DNA of 61,775 nt from positions 1 to 61,775 of the forward strand of contig JAFWEY010000102.1 in assembly GCA_017512675.1 (NCBI GenBank), given 5' to 3'. The notes beneath the pieces were generated by a model. It did not search any database, was not told the DNA's origin, and worked only from the letters and a program-made list of their open reading frames with translations. Source of the DNA: Clostridia bacterium (GTDB lineage Bacteria; Bacillota; Clostridia; Christensenellales; Aristaeellaceae). Shown in pieces: positions 37,679 through 46,421 of the stretch (positions within the stretch are counted from its first letter, which is position 1; the number at the start of each line of letters is the position of its first letter). The position numbers and the translations under genes were made by a program.

Positions 37679-38464
37679 ATGCTGAACCTGATCAACGTAT
37701 CGAAAACCTTCAATCCCGGAACCGCTGACGCCAGGCGGGCGCTGGACGGTCTTTCGCTGCACGTTCGCAAAGGCGATTTCATCACGGTTATCGGCGCCAA
37801 CGGCGCGGGAAAATCCACAATGCTCGGCGCGATCTGCGGAAGCTTCTTTACCGATGAGGGGACCATCGAGCTGGACGGAAAAGACGTGACGATGCTTCCG
37901 GAGTACAGAAGAGCGCGGCATATCGGGCGCCTGTTCCAGGATCCGATGCGCGGCAGCGCGCCGGGCATGAGCATCGAGGAAAACCTGGCGCTGGCCGCAG
38001 GACACGGAGGATGGCTTTCCGCGGTGACACGGGAAGAGAAGAGGGTCTTCCGCGAGAGGCTCGCGCTTCTGGGCATGGGGCTCGAGGACCGGGTCAAGCA
38101 GCCGGTCGGCCTGCTTTCCGGCGGGCAGCGGCAGGCGCTGACGCTGATGATGGCTACGATGCAGACGCCCAAGCTGCTTTTGCTGGACGAACACACGGCG
38201 GCCCTGGACCCGGCGACGGCGGAGAAGGTCCTGGACCTGACGAAGCGCATCGTGGAGGAAAACAGCATCACCTGCCTGATGATCACCCACGATATGCGCC
38301 AGGCCCTGGAACTGGGCAACCGAACGATCATGATGGACCGGGGCCGGATTCTGTACGACGCGCAGGGCACGGAACGGGAAACCCTGACGGTGAACGACCT
38401 GCTGGAACGGTTCCGGGAGGCGTCGGGCAGGAACCTGGCAAACGACAGGATGCTGCTCGGCTGA
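37679..38464 (+). CDS. trpZ: tryptophan ABC transporter ATP-binding protein TrpZ
   Basis: 261 residues, a single nucleotide-binding domain: Walker A GANGAGKST (about 40-48), signature LSGGQRQAL, Walker B LLLLDEH, with His where most ABC ATPases have Pro after DE, and the switch His in MITHDM. It powers tryptophan uptake through TrpY. A strong terminator follows. Confidence 0.88.
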   Translation: MLNLINVSKTFNPGTADARRALDGLSLHVRKGDFITVIGANGAGKSTMLGAICGSFFTDEGTIELDGKDVTMLPEYRRARHIGRLFQDPMRGSAPGMSIEENLALAAGHGGWLSAVTREEKRVFRERLALLGMGLEDRVKQPVGLLSGGQRQALTLMMATMQTPKLLLLDEHTAALDPATAEKVLDLTKRIVEENSITCLMITHDMRQALELGNRTIMMDRGRILYDAQGTERETLTVNDLLERFREASGRNLANDRMLLG

Positions 38465-38476
38465 TTCGAACCGGCT

Positions 38477-38517
38477 GCGCTGCCGCGCGGGCCAACGCCT
38501 GCGCGGCAGCGCTTTTT
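38477..38517 (+). terminator. terminator of trpXYZ
   Basis: A perfect 12-bp GC stem (38477-38488 with 38501-38512) followed by TTTTT (38513-38517). Confidence 0.92.
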
Positions 38518-38618
38518 GGCAGTTTTCGCCCGCATTTCAGGGGATGGCGGCCAGCTTTCCGGGTCGGTTATGCCCGTGATAATTGCAGGTGAAATATCCG
38601 AAATTTGCCGGAATCTGC

Positions 38619-38648
38619 TTGAATCGAAACCCGCGGCGGATTTACAAT
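38619..38648 (+). promoter_or_regulatory. promoter of the BMP-family ABC operon
   Basis: TTGAAT (38619-38624), 18-nt spacer, TACAAT (38643-38648). The leader of about 60 nt shows no known riboswitch. Confidence 0.6.
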
Positions 38649-38716
38649 AAGCAGGGCTTTTCGGGAAGGGCCGATAAGCCTTTGAAATCCCAATGACATT
38701 ATGGAGGAAATGCGCA

Positions 38717-39892
38717 ATGAAGAAGTTTGCCGCCGTGCTGCTTGCGCTGGCCGTGCTGATCGGCTGCGCTGCCGTGGTCAGTGCCGAGACGAAAGACGTG
38801 AAGGTTGGTTTCATCTTCCTGCATGATGAGAACTCCACCTACGACCTGAACTTCCTGAACGCTGCGAAGGAAGCCTGCGAGGCGAAGGGCGTGGAATACA
38901 TCATCAAGACCAACATCGACGAGGGTGAAGCCTGCTACGATGCCGCCGCGGATCTGGTGGACGCGGGCTGCAATCTGGTTTTTGCCGACAGCTTCGGCCA
39001 TGAGTCCTATATGATTCAGGCGGCCAAGGAATTCCCGGAAGTGGAGTTCTGCCACGCGACCGGCACCCAGGCGCACACCGTGGGGCTGGCCAACTACCAC
39101 AACGCGTTTGCGTCCATCTACGAAGGCCGTTTCATGGCGGGCGTCGCCGCGGGACTCAAACTGAACGAGATGATCGAAAACGGCGAATTCACCGCGGAAG
39201 AAGCCAAGGTCGGCTATGTGGGCGCGTATCCCTATGCGGAAGTGAAGAGCGGATACACTTCGTTCTTCCTGGGCGTCCGCTACATCTGCCCCAGCGCGAC
39301 GATGGAAGTCACCTTCACCAATTCCTGGTATGACGAGGCCCTTGAAAAGGAAGGCGCGACCAAGCTGATCAACAACGGCTGCATGCTGATTTCCCAGCAC
39401 GCGGATTCCATGGGCGCTCCGACCGCCTGTGAAGACGCCGGCGTGCCGAACGTCTCCTACAACGGATCCACCGTCGCGGCCTGCCCGAACACGTTCATCG
39501 TGTCCTCCCGCATCAACTGGGCGCCGTACATGCAGTACATCATCGAGTGCGTTCAGAACGGCGAAGCGATCCCGGCGGACTGGACCGGCGACATTGAGAA
39601 CAACGCCGTAATGCTCTCCGAAATCAACGAAAAGGCTGCCGCCGCCGGCACTGCCGAGAAGATCGAAGAGGTCAAGGCGGGCCTGCTGGACGGTTCCATC
39701 AAGGTGTTCGACGCTTCCACCTTCACCGTGGGCGGGGAGAACCTGACCAGCTACCTGGCCGATGTGGACGATATGGGCGACTTCGCGCCGGAAACCGAAG
39801 TCATCTCGGACGGCTACTTCCACGAATTCGAATACCGTTCCGCTCCGTACTTCGATATCGACATCGACGGCATCAACCTGCTGGGCGCATAA
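38717..39892 (+). CDS. BMP-family ABC transporter substrate-binding lipoprotein
   Basis: 391 residues. A lipobox (LIGC, Cys17) closes the signal peptide. The mature part is a BMP/PnrA-like (Med/TmpC) binding protein, a family that usually binds purine nucleosides. GGAGGAA before ATG 38717 sets the start; the frame reaches back to 38693 without a site. Conserved regions VGFIFLHDENSTYDLNF and GYVGAYPYAEV are visible. A hairpin follows the stop, so the binding protein may be made in excess over the membrane parts. Confidence 0.87.
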   Translation: MKKFAAVLLALAVLIGCAAVVSAETKDVKVGFIFLHDENSTYDLNFLNAAKEACEAKGVEYIIKTNIDEGEACYDAAADLVDAGCNLVFADSFGHESYMIQAAKEFPEVEFCHATGTQAHTVGLANYHNAFASIYEGRFMAGVAAGLKLNEMIENGEFTAEEAKVGYVGAYPYAEVKSGYTSFFLGVRYICPSATMEVTFTNSWYDEALEKEGATKLINNGCMLISQHADSMGAPTACEDAGVPNVSYNGSTVAACPNTFIVSSRINWAPYMQYIIECVQNGEAIPADWTGDIENNAVMLSEINEKAAAAGTAEKIEEVKAGLLDGSIKVFDASTFTVGGENLTSYLADVDDMGDFAPETEVISDGYFHEFEYRSAPYFDIDIDGINLLGA

Positions 39893-39908
39893 TCCGCACA
39901 CCAGAAAC

Positions 39909-39940
39909 CCTTCTCCCGCGCTGACGCGGGAGAAGGATTT
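39909..39940 (+). terminator. partial terminator after the BMP binding protein
   Basis: A perfect 12-bp stem (39909-39920 with 39925-39936, loop CTGA) followed by a short ATTTG rather than a long T-run. It probably gives partial termination or protects the upstream message. Confidence 0.65.
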
Positions 39941-39991
39941 GTCGTTTTGGCAGTTCACGCAAAGGGCTGTTTGGATCGGGGGGAAAAGCCA

Positions 39992-41524
39992 TTGGATAAC
40001 GTCGTTTCGGCAGTAAGCATGCACAATATCACCAAGCGCTTCGGCTCGGTGATCGCCAACGACCGGGTGAACCTCGAAATCAACCGGGGAGAGATCCTGG
40101 CACTGCTGGGCGAAAACGGCAGCGGCAAGACGACGCTGATGAACATGCTTTCCGGCATTTACTTTCCCGATGAAGGATCGATCAGCGTCGACGGAAGGGA
40201 CGTCGTAATCCGGTCCCCCAGGGACGCGTTCGATCTGGGCATCGGCATGATTCATCAGCATTTCAAGCTGGTGGATGTACTGACGGCAGCCGAGAACATC
40301 GTGCTGGGCCTGAAGGGCAGGCTGGATATCAAAGGCGCGTCGAAGCGGATCCGGGAAATCTGCGACGCGTACGGCTTCGAGGTGAATCCGGATCAGAAGA
40401 TTTACGATATGTCCGTATCCCAGAAGCAGACGGTGGAGATCGTCAAGGTGCTCTACCGCGGCGCGAGCATTCTGATTCTGGACGAACCGACGGCGGTGCT
40501 GACGCCGCAGGAAACAGAAAAGCTGTTCGCTGTGCTGCGCAACATGCGCAGGGACGGGAAGGCCATCGTAATCATCACCCACAAGCTGCACGAGGTGGAG
40601 GAAATCTCCGACCGCGTGGTAACGCTGCGGCACGGCCATTATGTGGGCGATGTGGCGACCCGGGACACCAACGCCCAGGAAATGACGAACATGATGGTCG
40701 GGCACGCGGTGTCGCTGAACATCGACCGCCCCGATCCGGTTTCGCCCCGCCCGCGCATCGAGGTAAAAGGGCTGACCGTGCGCAGCGAGGAAGGCCTTCT
40801 GAAGCTGGACGACGTATCCTTTATCGCCAATTCCGGGGAAATTCTTGGGATTGCCGGCATTTCCGGCTCCGGCCAGAAGGAGCTCCTCGAATCCATCGCG
40901 GGGCTGCAGGCAGCGGAAAAGGGGAGCATCTGCTACATCGAGGACGACGGATCGAGGGAAGAGCTGATCGGGCAGGATCCTCTGAAAATCGCCGAAAAGG
41001 GCGTGGCGCTGTCCTTTGTGCCTGAGGATCGTCTGGGCATGGGCCTGGTCGCCGATATGGGCCTGACGGACAACATGATGCTCCGCTCGTTCCGGGAAGG
41101 CCATTCGGTTTTCACCGACCGCAAGGGCCCGCACGATGTCGCGCAGAGCGTGGTGGAAGAGCTCAGCGTTTCCACGCCCAGTCTGGATACACCGGTGCGG
41201 CGCCTGTCCGGCGGCAATGTGCAGAAGGTGCTGGTCGGGCGTGAAATCACGACGGCGCCGACGGTTCTTCTGACGGCTTACGCGGTGCGCGGCCTGGATA
41301 TCAATTCCTCCTATACCATCTATGATCTGATCAACCGCCAGAAGCAGAAGGGCGTCGCGATCATCTACGTGGGCGAAGACCTGGATGTGCTGATCGAACT
41401 GTGCGATCGCATTCTGGTGCTTTGCGCCGGCCGCGTCAGCGGGATCGTTGACGGGCGCGGCGCGAACAAGGAACAGCTGGGATATCTAATGACGCAAGTG
41501 GGGGGTGCGGCACATGCAAAATGA
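39992..41524 (+). CDS. BMP-type ABC transporter ATP-binding protein (two NBDs)
   Basis: About 510 residues with two nucleotide-binding domains in one chain, as in sugar/nucleoside importers of the RbsA/YufO type. NBD1 has Walker A GENGSGKTT and Walker B LILDEPTAVL with a divergent signature (MSVSQKQ). NBD2 is degenerate: GISGSGQKE at the P-loop lacks the Lys-Thr/Ser pair and VLLTAYAVRGLD replaces Walker B, while LSGGNVQK is kept. GGGGGG 7 nt before TTG 39992 supports that start rather than 39947. Confidence 0.85.
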   Translation: MDNVVSAVSMHNITKRFGSVIANDRVNLEINRGEILALLGENGSGKTTLMNMLSGIYFPDEGSISVDGRDVVIRSPRDAFDLGIGMIHQHFKLVDVLTAAENIVLGLKGRLDIKGASKRIREICDAYGFEVNPDQKIYDMSVSQKQTVEIVKVLYRGASILILDEPTAVLTPQETEKLFAVLRNMRRDGKAIVIITHKLHEVEEISDRVVTLRHGHYVGDVATRDTNAQEMTNMMVGHAVSLNIDRPDPVSPRPRIEVKGLTVRSEEGLLKLDDVSFIANSGEILGIAGISGSGQKELLESIAGLQAAEKGSICYIEDDGSREELIGQDPLKIAEKGVALSFVPEDRLGMGLVADMGLTDNMMLRSFREGHSVFTDRKGPHDVAQSVVEELSVSTPSLDTPVRRLSGGNVQKVLVGREITTAPTVLLTAYAVRGLDINSSYTIYDLINRQKQKGVAIIYVGEDLDVLIELCDRILVLCAGRVSGIVDGRGANKEQLGYLMTQVGGAAHAK

Positions 41525-42623
41525 AAAGCGTGAACCGTTGATCCACATCTCCCGCCGGGGCGAAATCTCCTGGCAGCGCGCTTTTGCGATCCGTGCGCTG
41601 GCGATTGTGCTGGCGCTGGTCGTATGCGCGGCGGTCTGCGTCATCATGACCGGGGAGAATCCGCTGAGCATTTACGGCACCATCTGGCAGGGGTCCTTCG
41701 GGTCCAAACGGAAAATCTGGGTGATGCTGCAGGAAATCGCGATGCTGCTGTGCATTTCGCTGGCCGTGACGCCGGCGTTCCGCATGCGGTTCTGGAATGT
41801 GGGCGGCGAGGGCCAGTCGCTGGCGGGATGCCTTGCCTGCGCGGCGTGCATGATTCTGCTGAGAGGAATCCTGCCCAACGGGCTGCTGATCCCGGTGATG
41901 CTGATCGCAAGCGTATTGGCAGGCGCGATCTGGGGCGTGATTCCCGCGTATTTCAAGGCGAAGTGGAACACCAATGAAACGCTGTTTACGCTGATGATGA
42001 ACTACGTCGCCACACAGCTGGTCGCGTTTTTCTGTGTGGTGTGGGAGTCTCCGAGGGGCTCCGGGCAGATCGGCGTGATCAACCTGAACACCGAACTGGG
42101 ATGGCTTCCGACGGTGGGCGGGCAGAAATACCTGCTCAATGTGGTGATCGTCGCGCTTCTGTGCGTGGCGATGCACGTGTATCTGCGGTACTCGAAGCAC
42201 GGGTACGAAATAACGGTCGTCGGCCAAAGCATAAAAACGGCGCATTATGTGGGAATCAAGGTGGAGAAGGTGATCGTGCGCACGATGTTCCTCTCCGGCG
42301 CGCTGTGCGGCCTGGCGGGCTTTCTTCTGACGGCAGGCACCAACCACACGCTGACCACGACGCTGGTCAGCGGGCGCGGCTTTACCGCCGTCATGGTTTC
42401 CTGGCTCGCCAAGTTCAACCCGATCGTGATGATCCTGACCAGCTTCCTGCTGGTGTTCCTGGAACGGGGCGCCGGGGAAATCGCGACCAATTTCCGGCTG
42501 AACGAATCCTTTTCCGACATTCTGACCGGCATCATTCTGTTCTTCATCATCGGCTGTGAGTTTTTCGTGACCTACCGGATTCATTTCCGCCGCGGCGATT
42601 CGGAGGCGAAGATCCATGTTTGA
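41514..42623 (+). CDS. BMP-type ABC transporter permease 1
   Basis: 369 residues with about ten hydrophobic helices, the larger permease of the nucleoside-type importer, corresponding to YufP. The loop around KHGYEITVVGQSIKTAHYVGI contacts the ATPase. It overlaps the ATPase by 11 nt and the next permease by 8 nt. ATG 41514 is favoured over GTG 41505. Confidence 0.87.
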   Translation: MQNEKREPLIHISRRGEISWQRAFAIRALAIVLALVVCAAVCVIMTGENPLSIYGTIWQGSFGSKRKIWVMLQEIAMLLCISLAVTPAFRMRFWNVGGEGQSLAGCLACAACMILLRGILPNGLLIPVMLIASVLAGAIWGVIPAYFKAKWNTNETLFTLMMNYVATQLVAFFCVVWESPRGSGQIGVINLNTELGWLPTVGGQKYLLNVVIVALLCVAMHVYLRYSKHGYEITVVGQSIKTAHYVGIKVEKVIVRTMFLSGALCGLAGFLLTAGTNHTLTTTLVSGRGFTAVMVSWLAKFNPIVMILTSFLLVFLERGAGEIATNFRLNESFSDILTGIILFFIIGCEFFVTYRIHFRRGDSEAKIHV

Positions 42624-43611
42624 TTTTATTTCGTTCATTCCCCGCGCGGTGGTGCAGGGTGTGCCGCTGCTGTTCGGCTCCACCGGCGAAACCCTGACCG
42701 AGAAAAGCGGAAACCTGAACCTGGGAATCCCGGGCGTCATGTACGTCGGAGGCATCTGCGGGGTGATCGGCGCGTTTCTGTACGAACAGTCCCTTCCGGA
42801 CAAGGCGCTGATCTCGCCGGTGCTGGCCGTTGCGATTCCGCTGCTGTGCTGCCTGTTGGGCTCGCTTCTGATGGGGCTGATCTACTGCTTTCTGACGGTA
42901 ACGCTGCGGGCGAACCAGAACGTGACGGGTCTCGCGCTGACGACGTTCGGCACCGGCATCGGCAATTTCTTCGGCGGCTCGCTGATCAAGCTGTCCGGCA
43001 GCGACGTGCCGTCCATCGCGCTGTCGGCCACCAGCGGGTTTTTCCACCGGAGCCTGCCCTTTGCCGGTAAGCTGGGATGGTTTGGAAAGATCTTTCTGTC
43101 CTACGGGTTCCTGGCGTATCTCGCGGTCGCCGTTGCGCTGATCAGCGCGCGCATTCTCAGGCGGACCCGTGTGGGACTGCACCTGCGGGCGGTCGGGGAA
43201 AGCCCGAACACCGCCGACGCGGCCGGCATCAACGTCGTGCGCTACAAGTACGCCGCCACCTGCATCGGTTCGATGATCGCCGGGCTCGGCGGACTGTATT
43301 ACGTGATGGATTACGCCAGCGGCGTCTGGTCGAACAACGCGTTCGGAGACCGCGGCTGGCTGGCCATCGCGCTGGTCATCTTCACGATCTGGCGGCCTGA
43401 CGTCGGGGTGCTCTCGTCGTTCCTGTTCGGCGGGCTGTATATTCTGCATATGTACATCCCGTCCGGCATGAACCTCGCGGTCAAGGAGCTTTACAAAATG
43501 ATTCCGTATGTGGTCACGATCATCGTGCTGGTGATTACTTCGATGCGCAACAAGCGCGAGAACCAGCCGCCCCAAAGCCTGGGGCTGGCGTTCTTCCGGG
43601 AAGAACGGTAA
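42616..43611 (+). CDS. BMP-type ABC transporter permease 2
   Basis: 331 residues with about eight helices, the second permease (YufQ-like). The N-terminal STGETLTEKSGNLNLGIPG motif is characteristic of the family. Pairs with permease 1 in the membrane; a terminator follows the stop. Confidence 0.88.
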   Translation: MFDFISFIPRAVVQGVPLLFGSTGETLTEKSGNLNLGIPGVMYVGGICGVIGAFLYEQSLPDKALISPVLAVAIPLLCCLLGSLLMGLIYCFLTVTLRANQNVTGLALTTFGTGIGNFFGGSLIKLSGSDVPSIALSATSGFFHRSLPFAGKLGWFGKIFLSYGFLAYLAVAVALISARILRRTRVGLHLRAVGESPNTADAAGINVVRYKYAATCIGSMIAGLGGLYYVMDYASGVWSNNAFGDRGWLAIALVIFTIWRPDVGVLSSFLFGGLYILHMYIPSGMNLAVKELYKMIPYVVTIIVLVITSMRNKRENQPPQSLGLAFFREER

Positions 43612-43626
43612 TACGCATAGAATGTG

Positions 43627-43660
43627 CGGGGGCCGTCTCATTTTGAGACAGCCCCCGTTT
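43627..43660 (+). terminator. terminator of the BMP ABC operon
   Basis: A 14-bp stem with one mismatch (43627-43640 with 43644-43657), followed by GTTT. It sits between convergent genes. Confidence 0.75.
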
Positions 43661-43674
43661 CCGGATTCCGGCCT

Positions 43675-44855
43675 TCATGCCCCGGGCGCGCTTTCCCGGA
43701 ACAGAGCCCGCTGCGTCGCTTCGTCGGCAATCCCGGTGATCTCAAGCCCGGCAGCCTGCTGAAAGCGTTTGACTGCCGTTGCCGTCATTGGGTCATAAAA
43801 CCCGGGTGCCTGGCCGCTGTACCATCCCAGAGCCTTCAGACGGCGCTGCAGGATTCGCACTGTCTCGCCGCTGTCGCCCCTGCGAAGCGACGATGCGCCG
43901 GCTGTTCCGTCAGGCGCGCCGGCGTGCGGAATCATCCCTTCCGCGCAGAAAAGCACTGTGCGATCGCATACGGTTTGCGCGATGATCTCATCGGCAAGCT
44001 CCTGGCTGCCGGGGTACAGCAGATGCAGTAAAGCCTCGCGCCTGCCGATCCACCGTTCAAACGACAGGCATGCCTGCGCAACGGCGGCAATGGGCAGGTC
44101 ATCGGCAGTTTGATCATTCGCAGCCGTATCAAGCACGCTCAGCCACAGCCGGCGGGCGTCTGCCCAGGGCTGCAGGGAGGCGTTTCCGGGCGCCATCGGG
44201 CTGACGGCCGATGCGACGGCGCGGTGGCGGTCGCACATTGTTATGCGCCGGAGAATGCCGTGTTCTGTTTCATCGCTGTGAATCAGGCAAAGGAAAGGAG
44301 CGGGTTCGGCGTCAGGCACCGGATCCGAATGCTGTTCAGGGCAGAAGGCCGGCCGTTCCGGTGCGGTATGGATCATTTCGCAGAGCGCTGCCGTCTGCCG
44401 CATCAGCTGGCGGATGACGATTTCGTCCGCCAGCGCGGAGCATTCCGGATGCCCGGCGCTGACGGCGATGCGAAGATCGTTCAGCTGGGCGAAATAAGCG
44501 TCGCGGTCCCGTTCGACGATTTCCCTTTCAGCGCCGGAAGCCGCTGCGCGAAGCCCGTCGTATTCGGCGTTCAGAGCCTGCGTCCAGAGTTCGGTTTCGC
44601 GCCGAATCAGAACGTCTTCGTTTTCCTCTTCCTCCGACTGCAGGTACAGCTATCGATTGCGTCAATCACGAGGGCGTGCTTCGCGCAGCACGTTAAGGCA
44701 GACTCCGCTATGCCGCCCGAACCGGTCCGCGCAGTGACGCATGAATCAGCTCCGGCCGCTGCCGGCGAAGCCTGTTCGGCGGGCGTCGCCGCGAACGATC
44801 CGCTGCACGGCAGCAGAAGCGCTGTGACGATCGCGATCCATCTGTTTTTCGCCAT
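43675..44855 (-). pseudogene. exported peptidoglycan-binding-domain protein, frameshifted
   Basis: From ATG 44855 a frame encodes a signal peptide (hydrophobic core ending SFA-AT) and runs to a stop at 44607. A second frame, open from about 44643, encodes an acidic helical region, then continues through ATG 44403 and ends in a PG_binding_1 domain (RRGDSGETVRILQRRLKALG near the C-terminus). In that second frame a TAG lies just upstream at about 44650. One missing base or two extra bases near 44640-44655 would join them into a protein of about 390 residues. It is either a real frameshift or a sequence error. It follows the GNAT gene on the same strand. Confidence 0.65.
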
Positions 44856-44891
44856 TGCTTCGATCCTCGCTTTCCCGGGGGATGCAAACCG

Positions 44892-45365
44892 CTAAAGAAT
44901 CGTTTCCATGCCGATTTTCTGCGGCTTCATGCCCAGCTTCTCGTAAAACCGTATCGCCGCCGGATTGAGGCACCATGCGTTCAGCGTGACGTTGTAGCAG
45001 CCCTGTTCCCGCGCGTAATGTACCGCGTAGTCGAACAGCGCGCTTCCGATATGGCTGCCCCGGCACTTTTCATCCACGCACAGATCGTCGATGTAGAGGG
45101 TTTTGATGTCCGTCAGGATGCTGTCGTTCAGAACCTGCCGGTGGATGCCGAACACGTATCCGTCCGCGGTATCGGCCTCGTTGACGGCGACAAATACCGG
45201 CGTGGCGGGATCGGCCAGGATTTTCCGGAGCTGTTCTTCGGAATACTTGGTCGCCGGTCCCCTGAAAAGATCCGGCCTTCCGTTGTGGTGCACCATATTC
45301 ACCTGAACCAGAAGCTCCAGAATCCTGGGGATATCCTTTTCCTGCGCCTTTCGGATGGTGTGCAT
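44892..45365 (-). CDS. GNAT-family N-acetyltransferase
   Basis: 157 residues with the GNAT fold: motif A with the acetyl-CoA pyrophosphate loop (RGSHIGSAL, about residues 102-110) and the C-terminal NPAAIRFYEKLGM. The acceptor is unknown. AAGGAAGGAAAG precedes ATG 45365; the longer frame upstream is noise. It shares an intergenic region with the EFR1 gene. Confidence 0.85.
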   Translation of the reverse strand: MHTIRKAQEKDIPRILELLVQVNMVHHNGRPDLFRGPATKYSEEQLRKILADPATPVFVAVNEADTADGYVFGIHRQVLNDSILTDIKTLYIDDLCVDEKCRGSHIGSALFDYAVHYAREQGCYNVTLNAWCLNPAAIRFYEKLGMKPQKIGMETIL

Positions 45366-45436
45366 TGCCTTTCCTTCCTTTCCTGCGGCGCTTTCCTCGG
45401 GTTCTTTTGATGACGCCGCTTTCGGTCGCAGAGAAA

Positions 45437-45465
45437 AGATTACCACAAAAGCGCGGGCCGCGCAA
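45437..45465 (-). promoter_or_regulatory. probable promoter of the GNAT gene
   Basis: TTGCGC (45465-45460), 17-nt spacer, TAATCT (45442-45437). Divergent from the EFR1 promoter, whose -35 begins 12 nt away. Confidence 0.5.
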
Positions 45466-45476
45466 GCAAAAACGCA

Positions 45477-45505
45477 TTGGAAAACCCGGCGCGATATGGT
45501 ATAAT
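45477..45505 (+). promoter_or_regulatory. promoter of the EFR1-type gene
   Basis: TTGGAA (45477-45482), 17-nt spacer, TATAAT (45500-45505), leaving a leader of about 70 nt. Confidence 0.7.
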
Positions 45506-45581
45506 CATGCCGGGAGAGATGCCGGGCGAAGTCCATTGCCGGCGGGCGATCGAAACGGGTTCGGAACGGGAGGAATGATTG

Positions 45582-46319
45582 ATGATTCTGTATTTTTCCG
45601 CGACGGGCAACAGCAAATATGTGGCCTGGCGGCTGGCGGAAGCGACCGGTGAACGCACGATTTCCATTCTGGACGCGGCGGGAAAGGTGCATCTGGCGCC
45701 GGGCGAGAACCTCGGCATCGTGACGCCGGTGTATTTCCTGGGCCTTCCGCACGTGGTGGAGGCCCAGCTGAACGGCATGGAAATCGTCGGCGGGGAAGGC
45801 GCGTATCTGTACAGCGTCGCGACCTTCGGAACGACGCCGGGCCAGACGGGCGCGCTGATCGAGAGCATTCTGGCGAAAAAGGGCCTTCACCTGTCAGCCC
45901 GGTTCAGCGTGAAGATGCCGGACAGCTGGACCCCTGTCTTCGACCTGAGCAACGGCAGGAAGGTCGCGAAAATCAACCGGGCGGAAGAAGGGCAGATCCG
46001 GGAGATCACGTCCCGCATTCTCAAAAAGGAAACCGGCGATTATATGCGCCGCAAGCTTCCGATGTTTGCGGTGCGCTGGTATCATCGCAGATATGAACAG
46101 GCGCGCGAGACGCGCCATTTGCACGTTTTGAACCGCTGCATCGGCTGCGGGCGCTGTGCGCGGGACTGCCCGATGAAGGCCATAGACTTTTCCGCCGGTC
46201 ATCCCCGTTGGCAGCCGGAACAGTGCGCGATGTGCCTGACCTGTCTGCACAACTGCCCGAAATTCGCGATTCAGTACGACGACCGGACGGAAAAGCACGG
46301 ACAGTACCGCCATCCGTGA
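45582..46319 (+). CDS. EFR1-type ferredoxin with flavodoxin domain
   Basis: About 245 residues. The N-terminal flavodoxin-like domain has the FMN phosphate loop SATGNSK near residues 6-12, and the C-terminus carries two [4Fe-4S] motifs, CIGCGRCARDCP and CAMCLTCLHNCP. This is the EFR1 family of stand-alone electron carriers common in gut Clostridia. GGGAGGAA is about 7 nt before ATG 45582 (a TTG at 45579 is also possible). Single gene, convergent with the Opp operon. Confidence 0.9.
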   Translation: MILYFSATGNSKYVAWRLAEATGERTISILDAAGKVHLAPGENLGIVTPVYFLGLPHVVEAQLNGMEIVGGEGAYLYSVATFGTTPGQTGALIESILAKKGLHLSARFSVKMPDSWTPVFDLSNGRKVAKINRAEEGQIREITSRILKKETGDYMRRKLPMFAVRWYHRRYEQARETRHLHVLNRCIGCGRCARDCPMKAIDFSAGHPRWQPEQCAMCLTCLHNCPKFAIQYDDRTEKHGQYRHP

Positions 46320-46373
46320 GCGGTCAGGCCCGTTCGCCGGGAAACGATGTGCCGGATTGGCGGCAAAGACAAT

Positions 46374-46408
46374 CAACGGGAGAGGGCGCTGTGCCCCCTC
46401 CCGCGTTG
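46374..46408. terminator. hairpin between EFR1 and the Opp operon
   Basis: An imperfect GC-rich inverted repeat between two convergent genes (46374-46388 pairing with about 46393-46408). The leftward tail is ATTGTCTTTG, moderately T-rich, so it may end the long minus-strand operon. Confidence 0.5.
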
Positions 46409-46421
46409 CTTCGTGCCGCGA

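Noticed and set aside
35482..38838. A 1118-codon open frame antisense to trpXYZ
   Set aside because: It lies opposite three well supported genes, crosses a terminator and the T-box, and has low-complexity Arg/His-rich composition typical of antisense frames in GC-rich DNA.
38699..41134. An 811-codon open frame antisense to the BMP binding protein and ATPase
   Set aside because: Opposite two recognised genes across an intergenic hairpin; same GC-driven artefact.
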